A model generated the notes under the pieces. It saw nothing but the letters and a program-made list of their open reading frames with translations. It did no database searches and was not told where the DNA came from. From assembly GCA_005784505.1 (NCBI GenBank), contig VCAZ01000137.1, forward strand, positions 248,001 to 312,000: a stretch of 64,000 bases of DNA, read 5' to 3'. The DNA is from Bagarius yarrelli. Taxonomy: Eukaryota; Chordata; Actinopteri; Siluriformes; Sisoridae. Numbering within the stretch: position 1 is the first letter of the stretch; each line of letters starts with the position of its first letter. Position numbers and translations under genes: made by a program. Of this stretch, positions 42,901 to 53,149 are shown piece by piece.

Positions 42901-45900
42901 TATTCTGATTTACAGAATTGTGCTGCTGCAATGTAATTGGCTGATTGCATAACTGCATAAATCAGCAGGCGTACAAGTGTTCCTATTAAAGTGGACAATG
43001 AGTGTATCATTTTACTCTTAGTTTTAATACTAAAAAGTGGCAATACTGAAAATCAGTGGGTGGGAAAACCAGAACAAATCTGGTGAGCTTTAGCTACATG
43101 TACATTTGTAAATTGTCTGTGCAGATGTGATTTAATTATTCTCTTAATTTGTGCCAGTTTTTTTCTCAATTTTAAATCTTGTAATGCAGACCAAGGGGAT
43201 GCAGACTTATTGCAATCGTGTGTAACTACGTGATATTTGCCTAATACTGTATTCTACTTTGTTGCCCTCTAGTATCAGGCAGTGTAGCACCCATTAAGGC
43301 AAATCCGTCTTATTTCTTTAATTATGATATGAGCTAATCTGTGTGCGTAGAGAAAGATGGATTGTTGGGAAGCATGAAATGTCTTCAGCACAACCTGGAA
43401 CAACAGTGTAACCTTCGTGGTAGGCAAAGTTCTATTTTCATCTTGAAATCTTGGAGGACAGAGGAGCATATTGCAGTGACTCCTGCATGAGGTGCTTTTT
43501 TACTCTTAGGTGAAAACGAGAGGCTGAGAAAAGTCATTTGTGATTTAAAGAAGCAAAATGAAGAACAAGTAGAGGTAATTCGTTTAATTGGATTTCTTTT
43601 AAAAACTTAAAAATAATAAAAATAAAATAAAAAAAATTTGTATGTATACAAATACTAATATAACAGATGTGCCCAATTATAATTGACTATATAAAATTAT
43701 TTTCTCTTACAAAACAGCAAAACAATAGTGGAAAATTTTATACACTAATAAATAGTTTTCATGTTAATTGTCATCAATTTAATTTATTTATTATTGTTGC
43801 TTTTTGAATTGATTCTTTTTATATTTTTTGCAAGACAATTCAAGGTCTATATCACGACCTAATTAAATTATAAACTAACATACAACAACAACTCCTCTTT
43901 CTTTCAGGAGACTAAAAGAAAATAAAGGGTTAGAAGAAAGAACTGTTATAAAAGTATTAATAAAACCTTCAGTAGCAAATGTATCCTATTATGAATTGTG
44001 AAAACATGCTGAAATGTTCCCACAGGAGAGCAGAGCTTGTGTTCAGAAGCTGCAGAATGAGATCAGAGCTTTGCAGGAGCAACACCAGAGGGAGCTGGAG
44101 GATTGTGCTGCAGATACAAAGAGCAAACGTGAGCACAAAAACACACTCACTCTTCGCTGGGAAAATCACACTCATTACGATATGATCACAATTAAAAACG
44201 TCTAAACTCACACTTGCATACAAAGAGGTGTAGGTAGAGAACGACACTATGGTATGTGTCATTAGACATTTAGTAAAGTTGTAAAAAACTGGTTATGAGT
44301 CTTTTCAGGTCACTGGGAGATGAAGATATGCGATAGCATGTGGTGTTGATTTTTCTTATATATTGAACAGTTTCTTTTATTTCTATTGTTGAAAATCCTT
44401 TCCAGAATGTCTGTATTTCTTATAAAGGCAGTGGGACTTTTGCTATTGCTATGTATCACATCTGTATTAGCCATATAAAATTCAACCTCCTAATTTAAAA
44501 TAGTAACTACATTAGACCAAACCGAATTAACATCATAAAATTATATTAATTATATAATTAATAATAATTAATTATAATTATATAATAAAAGTATTCTTTA
44601 TTTTAAATCAGATATATATTAAACCGACGTTAATTTTATTAAAAGACATTTGATTTGTTATTTAATATAAATTTAGGGTTTATAGACATGCTAATAACAG
44701 AATAGAGAAAAAAAACCTTGGGGGAAACCAGGTTCAGTCGGGAGGTCTGTTCTCCTCTGACCAGACCTCTTTACTCTATGACATAATAGAGTGGATAAGC
44801 TCCGCCTCTGCAAAAGATTGATGTCTGCCTTGATGGCGCTTTCTGTTTAGCCCCGCCCACTTATTCTCGCATACACGTGATGGGTAAATGACAAGAGTGG
44901 CAGGCTGTAGTATTCTGGCCATTTAAGGTGCAGGTTAATTGTTTTCTGATTGCGCTAAAAATTTTGGGTCACCGGCTGCCATTTTGCAACATCTGAAATT
45001 TTCAAAACAATTTCACGCATAGAAATGGGTGTTTACTTCAGAGAAAACAATCCAGCATTACCATTTAAACAAAGCAATTTAATAAACCCGACAGACAATC
45101 ACTTCAAAATTATAATTTTTTCTTTTTTTGTAAAAAGCTTGACAATTTTAGTGGCCCTAAAGAGAACAGTACAAAATTAAAAAACTGAGGGAGTTTATGA
45201 CCCCTTTATGTTTACGTAAAGCTGTTAAAACCGATTCGAGTTACTTTAGCCCTTATTGTGTGTATATAGATCTAGAGTGAACAGATAATAGAGCAGTGGA
45301 GGCTAAAATGGTTAAGGTTGTTGATTGAAAGACCAGGAAGATTTGGGTTTAAGCCCCACATCCGCCAGTCTGCCATCGTTGGGTCCTTGAGAAAGACCCT
45401 TAACCCTTCCTGCTCCAGGTGCGCTGTATCATAGCTAACCCTGTGCTCTGACACCAACCCTCTAAGATGGGATATGCGAAAAAACGAATTTCTCTGTGCT
45501 GTAGAGCAGCGGTTCCCAACCTTTTTTTGTCAGAGACCCCATTTTCCCCCAGTAAAATATCTTAGGCCCCCTCTTCACATTTAATGATATCATTGCTTTT
45601 GGTATTTCCGGCATTTCATGTTTCCAGTATTGCTGCACTGCGAACCCCCAACTGGGGCCAGTATGTCTGGTCATTACTATCAGCTGATGAAGGTAAATCA
45701 GCAAAACTGTCGTTTTTTTTTAAGGACAAATTACAAATATGTATTTTTTGGTCAACCAGGGGATCTTGGATAAAATTAGCTAATGCAATATGATCATTCT
45801 CCTTAATGCTCCTCACTGATCACCACAGCCCACAGAGCTCGGTAAGGCTCCGCTGCTGTGGAGTAAATGTGACAAATAAAGATATCTACATTTACATAAT

Positions 45901-48900
45901 GTTTTGCTAAATCATAATGTTGGGTATTTTGTTCTTTTTACAAGTGGATTCCAAAGACGCTGAAATAAAAGCAGTTTTGGACAGAGAAGAACAGGCTCTG
46001 GAAGGCATGAGACGAAAAATGAAGGACCAGGAGAAAGAAAAGCAAAGTGAACTTATAAAGTTGCAAATGGAGGTATATTTCATACCGCTGAGGTTTCTGA
46101 TTTACGCTTACTGTGGTGTTGAGTTACATATCTGTGTTCAGGGCCCTTTTAATTGCCCAGTTAAGTAGTATTCCTACCTGAATAAACTTCTCCGCTGGTT
46201 CCACGGCTCTGTGCCATTTCTACCATTTAGGCTTATTGATTGGCCAAACCATGGATCCCCAGTGAAGCTTCATTTCTATCTGAAGAAGTGGATATAACAC
46301 TGATACCATTCCTCTAAATCAGTTTAGAGTTCAACCATTGCACGTTCACATTTCAGTGGGGAAGGAAATGGATGCATTACATACAAACTTAATGTAACTT
46401 AATAACCCCTGGATCCAGCTTTATTCCGTAGAGATTTAAAGTAAGGGGAAATGGAGCGGGAGTAACTCAATAACAGCGCTGTTGTTCATTTGTTTAGTAT
46501 GGATTTGTGCTAAAAAGTCAATTGTTGAGGTATGCGACCAATCACAAGTTCACCACATCATATCTTGCATTCTAGAAGAAATGACAGTTGCAAAGTGAAC
46601 TTTGGTTAGACCAGAAACGTTTCCTCAGGGTGGCCTCAGGTCCTTAAAGAGGTCTTAAAATTCGATTCGAGATGTCTCAAATATTTTGATAATATTACCA
46701 CAAAAAAATTACTGCAAAAAAACCCAGATCCCATTACTGTTTATGATCAAACGTTTTTTTCTCATCATCAGAAAGAACTGAGGTAGCAGGTCGAACTACA
46801 GGTAGCTGTAATAGGTAAATGTGAGTTTAATAAGAAATGACTGAGAAATGATGAATTCTCATGGTGGTTAAAGTCAATCCCTAAAAGTAAAGTCTCTAAA
46901 ATGAGAGAAAAATTAACTGTAAAATCAACCGCAACCTCTCTTGTACTTGAGATTACGCCTGGTGAAAGAGTTTGTTTAAGGTTGTACTTCATAGCTGTAG
47001 AATTCTTGAATTTGGGGTAGTGGTAGTTTAGTGGTTATCAATTACAGCATTGTTCCCTTCAGCCATCAGATTCATTAATTCCTAGAATCTGGACTGAGTC
47101 CGGTTTATTTCTCCAGTTTCTTCCTTCTCCTGCTGCTCTTTACTTAAAAGCTGCCTTCATCATACACTTCGTTGCATAATGTATACTATTGTTTGCTATT
47201 TTTTGTATTGCACTGGCACCGCTGTTGTTTGTTTATGTAGTTGGTATGCAGCTGTGTTTTATGAGGCACCGTAGACCTGGAGGAACTGACCATAAACCTT
47301 TTGACTAAATTTGACTAATCTTTATAATATCACTACACTAAATACAGATTCTAAACAGGGACACCAAAATCCTAAAGCAGGGGTCACCAAACCCAGTGCT
47401 GGAGAGTCGGGGTGTCTCCAACCCTAATTAAACACCCCTGAACAAGCTATTTAAGGTAGGTGTGTTGAGGCAAGTTGGAGCTAAACTTTGCAGGACCCCC
47501 TGAGCCTCCAGGACCAGAGTCTGGTGACCCCTGTAGTAGTAGACAAACCACATAAACTGATGCTTGCAAAGTGGAATTAAAAATAAATGGGAGACGTGGT
47601 AGCACAGTGGTTAATGTGTTGGACTACTACTTGGAAGATCAAGGTTTGATTTCCAGTTCCACCAAATTGCCACTGCTGGGCCCCTAATAAGGCCCTTAAC
47701 CCCCAATTCCTTAGTTGTATAAAAGAGATGAATGTAAGTTACTCTGAATAAGGACGTCTGCCCCAATGGCATAAATGTAAATGTAAACTCTTCTAGCAGT
47801 TTAAATAGTTTAAATAGTTACTGGCTGGTGACTTGTGACACCAACCCATCACTGATTATTTCCTTTACAATTACAACCAGGTAATTCACTCCGAATTGGG
47901 ATAAACTGATAAATACTGTACTGTAATGAACTCTTTGCTATAAAATAACTGGGGTTTGTTTGTGCCTGTAGTTCAGTGCTAAGCTTGCGAGAGCTCAGAG
48001 TGTGTCAGTGAAGAGCCAAATGCAGCCACAAACATCTGGGATCATTTCGCAAAACATCTTTAAAAGAGTAAGTTGTGCTTTTTGGGATAAAACATTTGTC
48101 TATTAAATGTAGATGTATGTACACACTACTGTATTTAATTACTTAACTAATTACAAAGTGTACAGTTCAGGAATGTGGTGTGAATTTAAAGTGCTATTTT
48201 ATTGTAGACGATATTGTCTAACTCATTTTGTCGTCAGGCTAAAATGAAGTAAACTGACCCCAAAAATGATTAATACAATAACACATCAATCACTGCTCTT
48301 GTGTTAATTTGCCTGGATTTGTCTAAAAGTTGTCAAACAGATCACCTAAAAAACAATCTACCGTTTAACAAAGAAGTATGTTGCCAGAAAAGTTTTATTT
48401 ATGTAGAATTATTTAAACACAATAATCGTGTTGGATTAAGTGTTTACTATTGAAGCTTTACATACCAACAAAGACAGTACAACACAAAAGGCCAAGGAGG
48501 CCACATTATCCATGATACATATTATACAGATGGTTTATCTGAGTCTTAAAAGTGGACAAAGATGGTATAATCCAAAGTGAAAGTAGTAGTGCACTCCATA
48601 ATTAGGGAGGATCAGCACCAAATGACCTACCACCTACAGTGGACATCCGATAACAGAGAACAGACCAAAGAACAAGCTCAGATGATCGGAGGGACCGGGC
48701 AGGAGAGTAGGGCTACAGTAGGTCAAGCAGATATTTGCAATAATCCAAAAGTGTGGTAAAGAAACTTTATACATAAAGCAAACAAATATAAAACATTAAG
48801 CAAAAGTCGTAAACCAGAAACAGAGCAAAGATCAGAAAACCATGTAGACATGAACTTGAAATAAACATGTGGTAAGGTTGACTAGCAAACAAAACTTCCC

Positions 48901-50483
48901 AACATGTGGTGTTCTTGTTTTATGGTGGGTGGCATCCAACGTTAAGGTGCACTACCGCCACCTACTATACTGGAGTGTGGACCAGAGTGACCACCAAAAC
49001 TGGTATATATATTTAAAAAAAAAAACACCAATAATATCAATTCGTTCAATTGCACTTTATCTATTAACTCAGTTTTACTCAAAAATATAATTAAATATTT
49101 ATAATTTCCTTTTTGACCAAGTATTCGTTTTACCTCTAAAACGAATCTCCTGTGATGTCCTTTTAAGTATTTTCTTTTCCGTTATATAGTTTTGACAGTG
49201 ACATCTTCTACTGACTCCTCCTGCTGACAAAACTCACACAAACCTGATGGAGGTTTCCCAATGAGATGCACTGTCTTATTTAGTCTTGTGTGTCCCAGCC
49301 TTAATCTTGATATCATGCTTTCCTCCTTGGTACATTGCTCTGTCCTCCTCATCCTTCTCACTTCCTTCTGGTTGGTATAAAGATGTCTGCCGGTGTTTCC
49401 CTTATTCCATTTTTCTTGCCATTTACTAATAATTTTACATTTAATTATTGTCTTTATGTCTTATTAGCTGGATAAAATGTCCATTGTGTTTTCCTGCCTA
49501 GTTCCTTTGCTAATGAGTTAGCTATTTAATTACCTTAAACTCCCCTGTGAGCTGCACCCACATAAATCTAACTACTATATTTAGCTTGTGAAGTCTAAAT
49601 AAAGACTCATATATTTCATTAACTAAGTCTTGTCTACTCTTGGATAAAAAAATATCGCAGAACTTGAATCTGAGCACAGAATAACTTCGTTTAGTTTAAC
49701 TAAGTGGTAGCGCAGTGGTTAAGTTGTTGGACTATTACCTTGAGGGTCCGGGTTCGATTCCCATCTCAACCAAGCCACCACTGTTGGGCCCCTGAGCAAG
49801 GCCCTTAACCCCGAATTGCTCAGCTGTATAACAAGGAATATTGTATGTCGCTCTGGATAAGGGCGTCTGCCAAATACTGCAAATGTAAACTTGTTCTACC
49901 CAGAGAAGAGCTGTTGCAATTGCTATTAGCTCCACTGTATAAACTGCCAGGTGATCTGATGTTCTCCTATTGCTAGATACTTCTAAAGATGGAATGATAA
50001 ATGCATATGCTCTTCTTCCTGTAGGATCTTTGGATCCATCTCTATACATTGCTACATAATTCTGATACAATGTTTGAATCCTATCCTATCCGACCATTGT
50101 TAGACTTTCTGTATCTATAAATAAATTACTATTTTCTAGTAGATATAAATCAATAGATACTGAGGGGAAATAACCATGGAGGCGTTACTGTTAAGGGAGC
50201 TGCAGGACTATATGCGTTCTAATCTCGTTTCCCTTGCTATATCCTCTGTTCCTAACGTGTTCAGAGATGCTAGGTTATAAAGCTAGCAACAGGAAGTGCT
50301 ACCGGAAGTGGTGCTAGGTGAGGTGAGGGCGACCTCTGGTGGTTGGATGTTGGAATCGTTACAGCAGGATTTTACCACTGCAATTATGTTTTTAAAATTT
50401 CAATCATTATCAAAATTATAATAATGAATTATAAAATAATACTATAATAAAATTGTGGAAAATATATTATAATCTATATGCAA

Positions 50484-50530
<47 letters not shown>

Positions 50531-50546
50531 ATCTAAATATAAATTA

Positions 50547-50577
<31 letters not shown>

Positions 50578-50899
50578 GTATTATCCTATTAATCTAAATT
50601 AATGTGCTTTTACTAGGTCACTTCTAGCCCTTCTGCTATATACACTTTTTTTTATCTAAGCTAGGTAGATTCAAAACGGTAGCAAGTCAATGTTATGATC
50701 ATTCTGTATGCAATGCTAAATGATTTTCAGAACTGTTATTGTCACTTATTGCCTGTAACTCTACTGGTCATAGAAGTTGCAGTTCCTACAAGATGAAAAG
50801 AACAAAGAGATTGAAGCTCTGCGTCAGAGAGTTAAAGAACTGGAGCAGCAGAGCCTGCGGACCTTCACCGAGCCCCGTCTGAAGAGGAGGAAGATCTGA
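36895..50899 (+). CDS. ccdc152: Coiled-coil domain-containing protein 152 (spliced, 8 coding exons)
   Basis: Small protein predicted to be almost entirely coiled coil. Its function is poorly known. Coding exons 36895-36954, 37094-37199, 43351-43419, 43510-43574, 44026-44128, 45945-46072, 47972-48067 and 50774-50899 join in frame (753 nt, 250 residues plus stop), close to my recollection of the mammalian length. Blocks recalled from mammalian CCDC152 recur: an early VNLDKLI, GKNNILEI, a GENE(R/Q)L step after a 23-residue exon, EKEKQSELIKLQ, FSAKLARAQ, DEKNKEIEALR, and a basic LKRRK C-terminus. The protein is rich in E, K, Q and L with heptad spacing and has no signal peptide or membrane span. 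It lies just downstream of ghr on the same strand, as in mammals, which supports the call. Bases 5' of the ATG are untested for further exons. Confidence 0.92.
37094..37199 (+). CDS. ccdc152: ccdc152 coding exon 2
   Basis: Acceptor 'ttttcccaag|aaa', donor 'ttgaag|gtaaga', phase 0 to 1. Encodes KITELKGKNNILEIKQDEAN and the following heptads. A second in-frame donor exists at 37298/37299. Confidence 0.9.
37330..37600 (-). mobile_element. V-SINE-like SINE (family A), 5' truncated
   Basis: Reverse copy with 'attcggggtcacagggatat', 'ttaggactgtgggaggaaac' and 'cacacaagcacgagaag'. The head is lost and a family B fragment begins right after. Confidence 0.75.
37612..37735 (+). mobile_element. SINE (family B), 3' half
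   Basis: 'ccactgctgggcccctgagc' through 'ctctggataaggacgtcggc' and 'caaatgctgcaaatgtaaat'. Head missing. Confidence 0.75.
37736..38405. other. No recognised feature (ccdc152 intron 2)
   Basis: AT-rich intronic DNA. No exon-like frame with correct phase was found here. Confidence 0.4.
38410..39100 (-). mobile_element. Tc1/mariner-type relic with a SINE inside
   Basis: Minus-strand transposase remnant; the N-terminal helix-turn-helix region can be traced (plus-strand phrases 'accttggttgtaacgggtcg', 'aaccctagagatggttgtgc', 'accagcccgtctggcacca'). After the SINE, its end resumes with 'atcgagttgctgccatgtga' and 'gattggctgattagca'. Frames are broken. Confidence 0.75.
38765..38995 (-). mobile_element. 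SINE (family C) nested in the mariner relic
   Basis: Reverse copy: 'catatcccatcttagtaagt', 'tgatacagcgcccctggagc', head 'ttaaccatttgagccaccct'. It separates two pieces that are contiguous in related mariner elements. Confidence 0.8.
39388..39425 (+). repeat. (TGTCTGCC)n short tandem repeat
   Basis: About four octamer units ('ctgtctgcctgtctgt'). Confidence 0.85.
39426..39954. other. No recognised feature (ccdc152 intron 2)
   Basis: Unremarkable AT-rich intronic DNA. Confidence 0.4.
39955..41310. mobile_element. Probable hAT-type element carrying a minisatellite
   Basis: The left flank reads 'tatccgataccgataatt' and 'gccgattcc'. The right flank reads 'cgtccgattaatatcg' ending 'gtgcatccctaa'. 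These recall inverted ends of fish hAT elements of the 'agggatgcaccgatatcgg' kind. The left terminus is worn. Between them lies the 30-bp array. Confidence 0.5.
40288..41150 (+). repeat. 30-bp minisatellite, about 27 units
   Basis: Unit close to 'ggtagcctaatctggcaaca' plus 'ctgggcagga'. Period 30 keeps one reading frame, so long minus-strand frames (CQIRLPPAQ repeats) appear; they are not genes. Some units are shortened around 40790-40990. Confidence 0.95.
41311..41985. other. No recognised feature (ccdc152 intron 2)
   Basis: Unremarkable intronic DNA. Confidence 0.4.
41990..42640 (-). mobile_element. Tc1-like relic with internal deletion
   Basis: Plus-strand phrases from a well-known fish Tc1 transposase gene in antisense: 'gggattaaggtctggagact', 'ccaggatcttaatgtgcttc', then a jump to 'cagtccttcatggcgttatg', 'agatcctcccgtgtagttct' and 'aagctgcttggcgatggtct'. 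The central catalytic part (about half the gene) is missing between about 42270 and 42285. Confidence 0.75.
42641..43350. other. ccdc152 intron 2 end, no other feature
   Basis: AT-rich DNA. 'gtgctgctgcaatgtaattg' to 'gttcctattaaagtggacaa' at 42920-43000 is the end of a mariner-type element like that at 38.4-39.1 kb. Confidence 0.45.
43351..43419 (+). CDS. ccdc152: ccdc152 coding exon 3 (69 nt)
   Basis: Acceptor 'gtgtgcgtag|aga', donor 'ttcgtg|gtaggc', phase 1 to 1. Encodes EKDG...LQHNLEQQCNLR, 23 residues, the same length as the mammalian segment before GENE-L. It is opened only by exon phase logic and is hidden among chance frames. Confidence 0.85.
43510..43574 (+). CDS. ccdc152: ccdc152 coding exon 4
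   Basis: Acceptor 'ttactcttag|gtg', donor 'gtagag|gtaatt'. Encodes GENERLRKVICDLKKQNEEQ. Confidence 0.9.
44026..44128 (+). CDS. ccdc152: ccdc152 coding exon 5
   Basis: Acceptor 'gttcccacag|gag', donor 'agcaaac|gtgagc', phase 0 to 1. Encodes coiled-coil ESRACVQKLQNEIRALQEQH and onwards. Confidence 0.9.
44130..44688. other. No recognised feature (ccdc152 intron 5)
   Basis: AT-rich DNA, with an A/T-only stretch at 44540-44600. Confidence 0.4.
44690..44770 (-). mobile_element. Short L2 3' fragment
   Basis: 'cttgggggaaaccaggttca' followed by 'ggtctgttctcctctgacca' matches 6545-6600 in the larger relic. Confidence 0.55.
45285..45515 (+). mobile_element. tRNA-derived SINE (family C), reference copy
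   Basis: Head 'ggctaaaatggttaaggttg', B-box region 'gggtttaagcccca', core 'cgttgggtccttgagaaaga', 'ctgtatcatagctaaccctg', and end 'atgggatatgcgaaaaaacg' with 'ctgtgctgtagag'. Confidence 0.75.
45945..46072 (+). CDS. ccdc152: ccdc152 coding exon 6
   Basis: Acceptor 'ttttacaag|tgg', donor 'atggag|gtatat', phase 1 to 0. Encodes DSKDAEIKAVLDREEQALEG through EKEKQSELIKLQME. Confidence 0.92.
46080..47380. other. No recognised feature (ccdc152 intron 6)
   Basis: Unremarkable intronic DNA. Part of 47020-47330 reads like a decayed repeat, but I cannot assign it. Confidence 0.35.
47385..47535. mobile_element. Palindromic MITE-like element (family P)
   Basis: The left arm 'cagtgctggagagtcggggt' and the right arm 'gagcctccaggaccagagtctgg' are rough inverse copies around 'ccaaccctaattaaacaccc' / 'ggtgtgttgaggcaagttgg'. 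Same family as 62621-62815. Confidence 0.65.
47590..47785 (+). mobile_element. tRNA-derived SINE (family B)
   Basis: 'gtggtagcacagtggttaat' head, 'ccactgctgggcccctaata' core, 'aataaggacgtctgcc' tail and (TAAATG)n end. Confidence 0.8.
47972..48067 (+). CDS. ccdc152: ccdc152 coding exon 7
   Basis: Acceptor 'gtgcctgtag|ttc', donor 'aaaaga|gtaagt'. Encodes FSAKLARAQSVSVKS and a less charged linker. Confidence 0.9.
48070..49145. other. No recognised feature (ccdc152 intron 7)
   Basis: AT-rich intronic DNA. A 60-codon frame at 48577 has no recognisable features. Confidence 0.4.
49150..50140 (-). mobile_element. RNase H-bearing LINE relic, split by a SINE
   Basis: The minus strand from 50070 to 49895 encodes YRDGSKDPTGRRAYAFIIPS followed by HLAVYTVELIAIATALLWVEQ, a recognisable RNase H domain with the DGS aspartate and the T-EL-AI glutamate. 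Beyond the SINE, 49320-49200 reads NKTVHLIGKPPSGLCEFCQQ, like the Cys/His tail of I-superfamily retrotransposons. Stops and frame breaks show that it is dead. Outer edges are approximate. Confidence 0.65.
49703..49890 (+). mobile_element. tRNA-derived SINE (family B), nested in the LINE relic
   Basis: Head 'gtggtagcgcagtggttaag', perfect B-box 'gggttcgattccc', core 'ctgttgggcccctgagcaag', tail 'cgctctggataagggcgtct'. One of the least diverged copies here. Confidence 0.85.
50486..50577 (+). repeat. (TTA)n microsatellite
   Basis: Two TTA/TAT runs separated by 'tataatctaaatataaattattg'-like sequence, itself a short duplication. Confidence 0.9.
50774..50899 (+). CDS. ccdc152: ccdc152 coding exon 8 and stop
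   Basis: Acceptor 'ctggtcatag|aag'. Encodes KLQFLQDEKNKEIEALRQ, a final coiled coil and the basic PRLKRRKI end. TGA at 50897-50899. Confidence 0.93.
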   Translation, partial: KLQFLQDEKNKEIEALRQRVKELEQQSLRTFTEPRLKRRKI

Positions 50900-51031
50900 A
50901 CAGCTGTTTCAACTTCTGTAATGTAGCCAATGTAGCCAAGCAGTTGACATATACAGCACAATATACAGAAAGACTTCATGTGTCATATCTTTTGTGTTGG
51001 TGTACAACTGTACATGGTTTTGCGTTCATAC

Positions 51032-51066
51032 TATATATATATATATATATAATGTGTGTGTGTGTG
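51032..51066 (+). repeat. (AT)n and (TG)n microsatellite
   Basis: Adjacent dinucleotide runs in the ccdc152 3' UTR. Confidence 0.9.
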
Positions 51067-51233
51067 TACAATGTTTAATGAAATTGTACAGTGTGTGAGA
51101 ATAGGTTATACATGTGATTTCCAGTGCCTGTATCCTCCAATGCAGTTTAAATTGCTTTATTCAGTGCTTTACACACACTCCCTATAAACATCCAACGAAT
51201 TAGGAACTTGGAATGTGTGTCTTGATTTAAGTT

Positions 51234-51239
51234 ATTAAA
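51234..51239 (+). terminator. ccdc152: Candidate ccdc152 polyadenylation signal
   Basis: ATTAAA followed by a T-rich run ('cttttttattcttttattct'), about 335 bp after the stop codon. No better AATAAA was seen nearer. Confidence 0.35.
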
Positions 51240-51499
51240 CTTTTTTATTCTTTTATTCTTTTTTCTAGTAGCAAAAAAAAACATCACAGGATACACTGAT
51301 AAGAGTATTTGAAATGTATGTGGGGAAAAAATGTGCCCATGAAATCTTTTTAAATCGAAAACCTGTGAACAAAATCTTTAAACTTCAGCCGTAATTAATC
51401 AATTAAAAAATTGAATATCAAGAGGCACAAAAATGAGTAATTGTAATCCAAATCTGGTGAATGGAAGCACAGCACTTAAATACCTCCTATTTAAGACTG

Positions 51500-51605
51500 C
51501 ATTTATACTGCATGGATCATGTGACCCAATTCCAATTTTTTTTCTCTAATGTGTCACAAAATCGGAATCAGGCATTAAAACCTGCCATGTAAATGCAGCC
51601 AAAAA
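51500..51605 (+). repeat. Dispersed unknown repeat (family M) fragment
   Basis: 'gcatggatcatgtgacccaa' and 'cacaaaatcgga' parallel 29545-29575 and 29930-29945. Confidence 0.4.
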
Positions 51606-51859
51606 AAACACAAGTAATTATTTAATAGTTTAATTATTTTTACTATGTATAATAATGTCTGTGCAAAGTTAATTGCACTTGTGGAATTAATTGCACATTT
51701 GAAATCTGCTCTGGATTTCACTGCCAGTCAGGGACAACATAATTTATTTGGTGCAAGAAAAAGGTCAGTAGTGAGATTCTAAACATCCAATTTTTTTTCT
51801 ACAAGTTTAGACTTAAAAACAGCATGACCAGATTAGAGTCTGCTAAAGAGTCTTAGGGA

Positions 51860-52100
51860 ATATCTATCTAATGGTTAAAAAAAAGACTAGGTCCGAAACC
51901 CATCTGCTTTGCCATGATCGGATTGGAAAAGGGCCCCCTTACACCACTAAGCACCTTCTCGCCCAACACCTGCTTTTCTGGCTAAGTAGAGAAATCCCCA
52001 ATGGCATGCACTAAAATCTATCCAAAAGGTTAAAGATCTTTCAGAAAGCACATACGGGCGTGATAGTCAGGTGTCCCCAAGCATTTAGCCATATAGGATT
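51860..52100 (+). mobile_element. Mariner-type 3' fragment
   Basis: Decayed transposase 3' end plus the terminal phrases 'cgtgatagtcaggtgtcccc' and 'aagcatttagccatatagga', typical of a common fish mariner-type terminus. Confidence 0.6.
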
Positions 52101-52125
52101 TTAAACAATGCTCTCCTTAAGCTGA

Positions 52126-52129
<4 letters not shown>

Positions 52130-52198
<69 letters not shown>

Positions 52199-52222
52199 AT
52201 ATATATATATATATATATATAT
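52130..52222 (+). repeat. (TA)n microsatellite
   Basis: About 90 bp of almost pure TA. Confidence 0.95.
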
Positions 52223-53145
52223 TACAATTGTTTACAAAAATAATAGCTATCAAAATAGACAGTTGTGTTATGTTAAAGATATCGCTGTTGGTGTCCACCC
52301 GAGTTGACACCACGCGCCACCGTCACTTACTAGACATACAACTCCATGTGTTTTTTTTTCTGCTTACACACGATCGTGGGTCAAATCCCCAATCGGAATT
52401 GTGTCACATGATACATGCGGTGTAATTGCGGCCTATACTACCTTGTTCATGTTAAAAAGGTAAGTCTTGAAAGATTCTAAAGTTAAGAATAATCACATTG
52501 TAGCACCGAAGGACAGCTCTAATCTCATTTAGCAGTTAGTTACATAACATTAAATCCATACACTGAATGCAAAGCACAGATAAACCTCAATACAACTGTT
52601 ACACAGAATTATATGCATATTTTCAGCTCCCAATGATGTTCTACCACTTGACAATGGTGTCCCTTAAGTCGTCTCTCACCCTGAGAGAGTGTAATCTCTC
52701 CTTCAGTGTAAGTTAAACAGGTGAGGTCAGACAGAATAAATTAGCACTCTGTATCTCCTTCAAGAGAGCCTTGAATGAGTAACGTGTCAAGATAGAGAAT
52801 ACCTGAGCACCACCGTCTCACATCGCAGAACGTTCATATGGGTGTGTGGAGATCCTTGCTGAAAATGGGTGCCTTCATCTTATTTAAGAAGCGGAATGCA
52901 AGAGTCAGACCTAAATCAGACCTATGATTAATATTATATATTCTTTTGTTGTTTTTCAGTAATTTTACTAAAGTAAAATTGTAATTTAAAGTATTATAAA
53001 CCCAGTATGTCTTAACCTATGGTCAATCTATCAACCATTTGTACACGACACAGAACTCTGATTTGAGTAAATGTAACAAGAGTCACTGATTTTCCCAGTT
53101 CTGTTTAAACAATCCAAGCAATTGGCTCGAATCTTTACACTAATC
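52223..53145. other. No recognised gene between ccdc152 and gadd45g
   Basis: Searched by eye for minus-strand selenoprotein P exons, because SELENOP adjoins CCDC152 in mammals. No Cys/Sec or His-rich coding pattern was seen. Confidence 0.4.
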
Positions 53146-53149
53146 CTAT

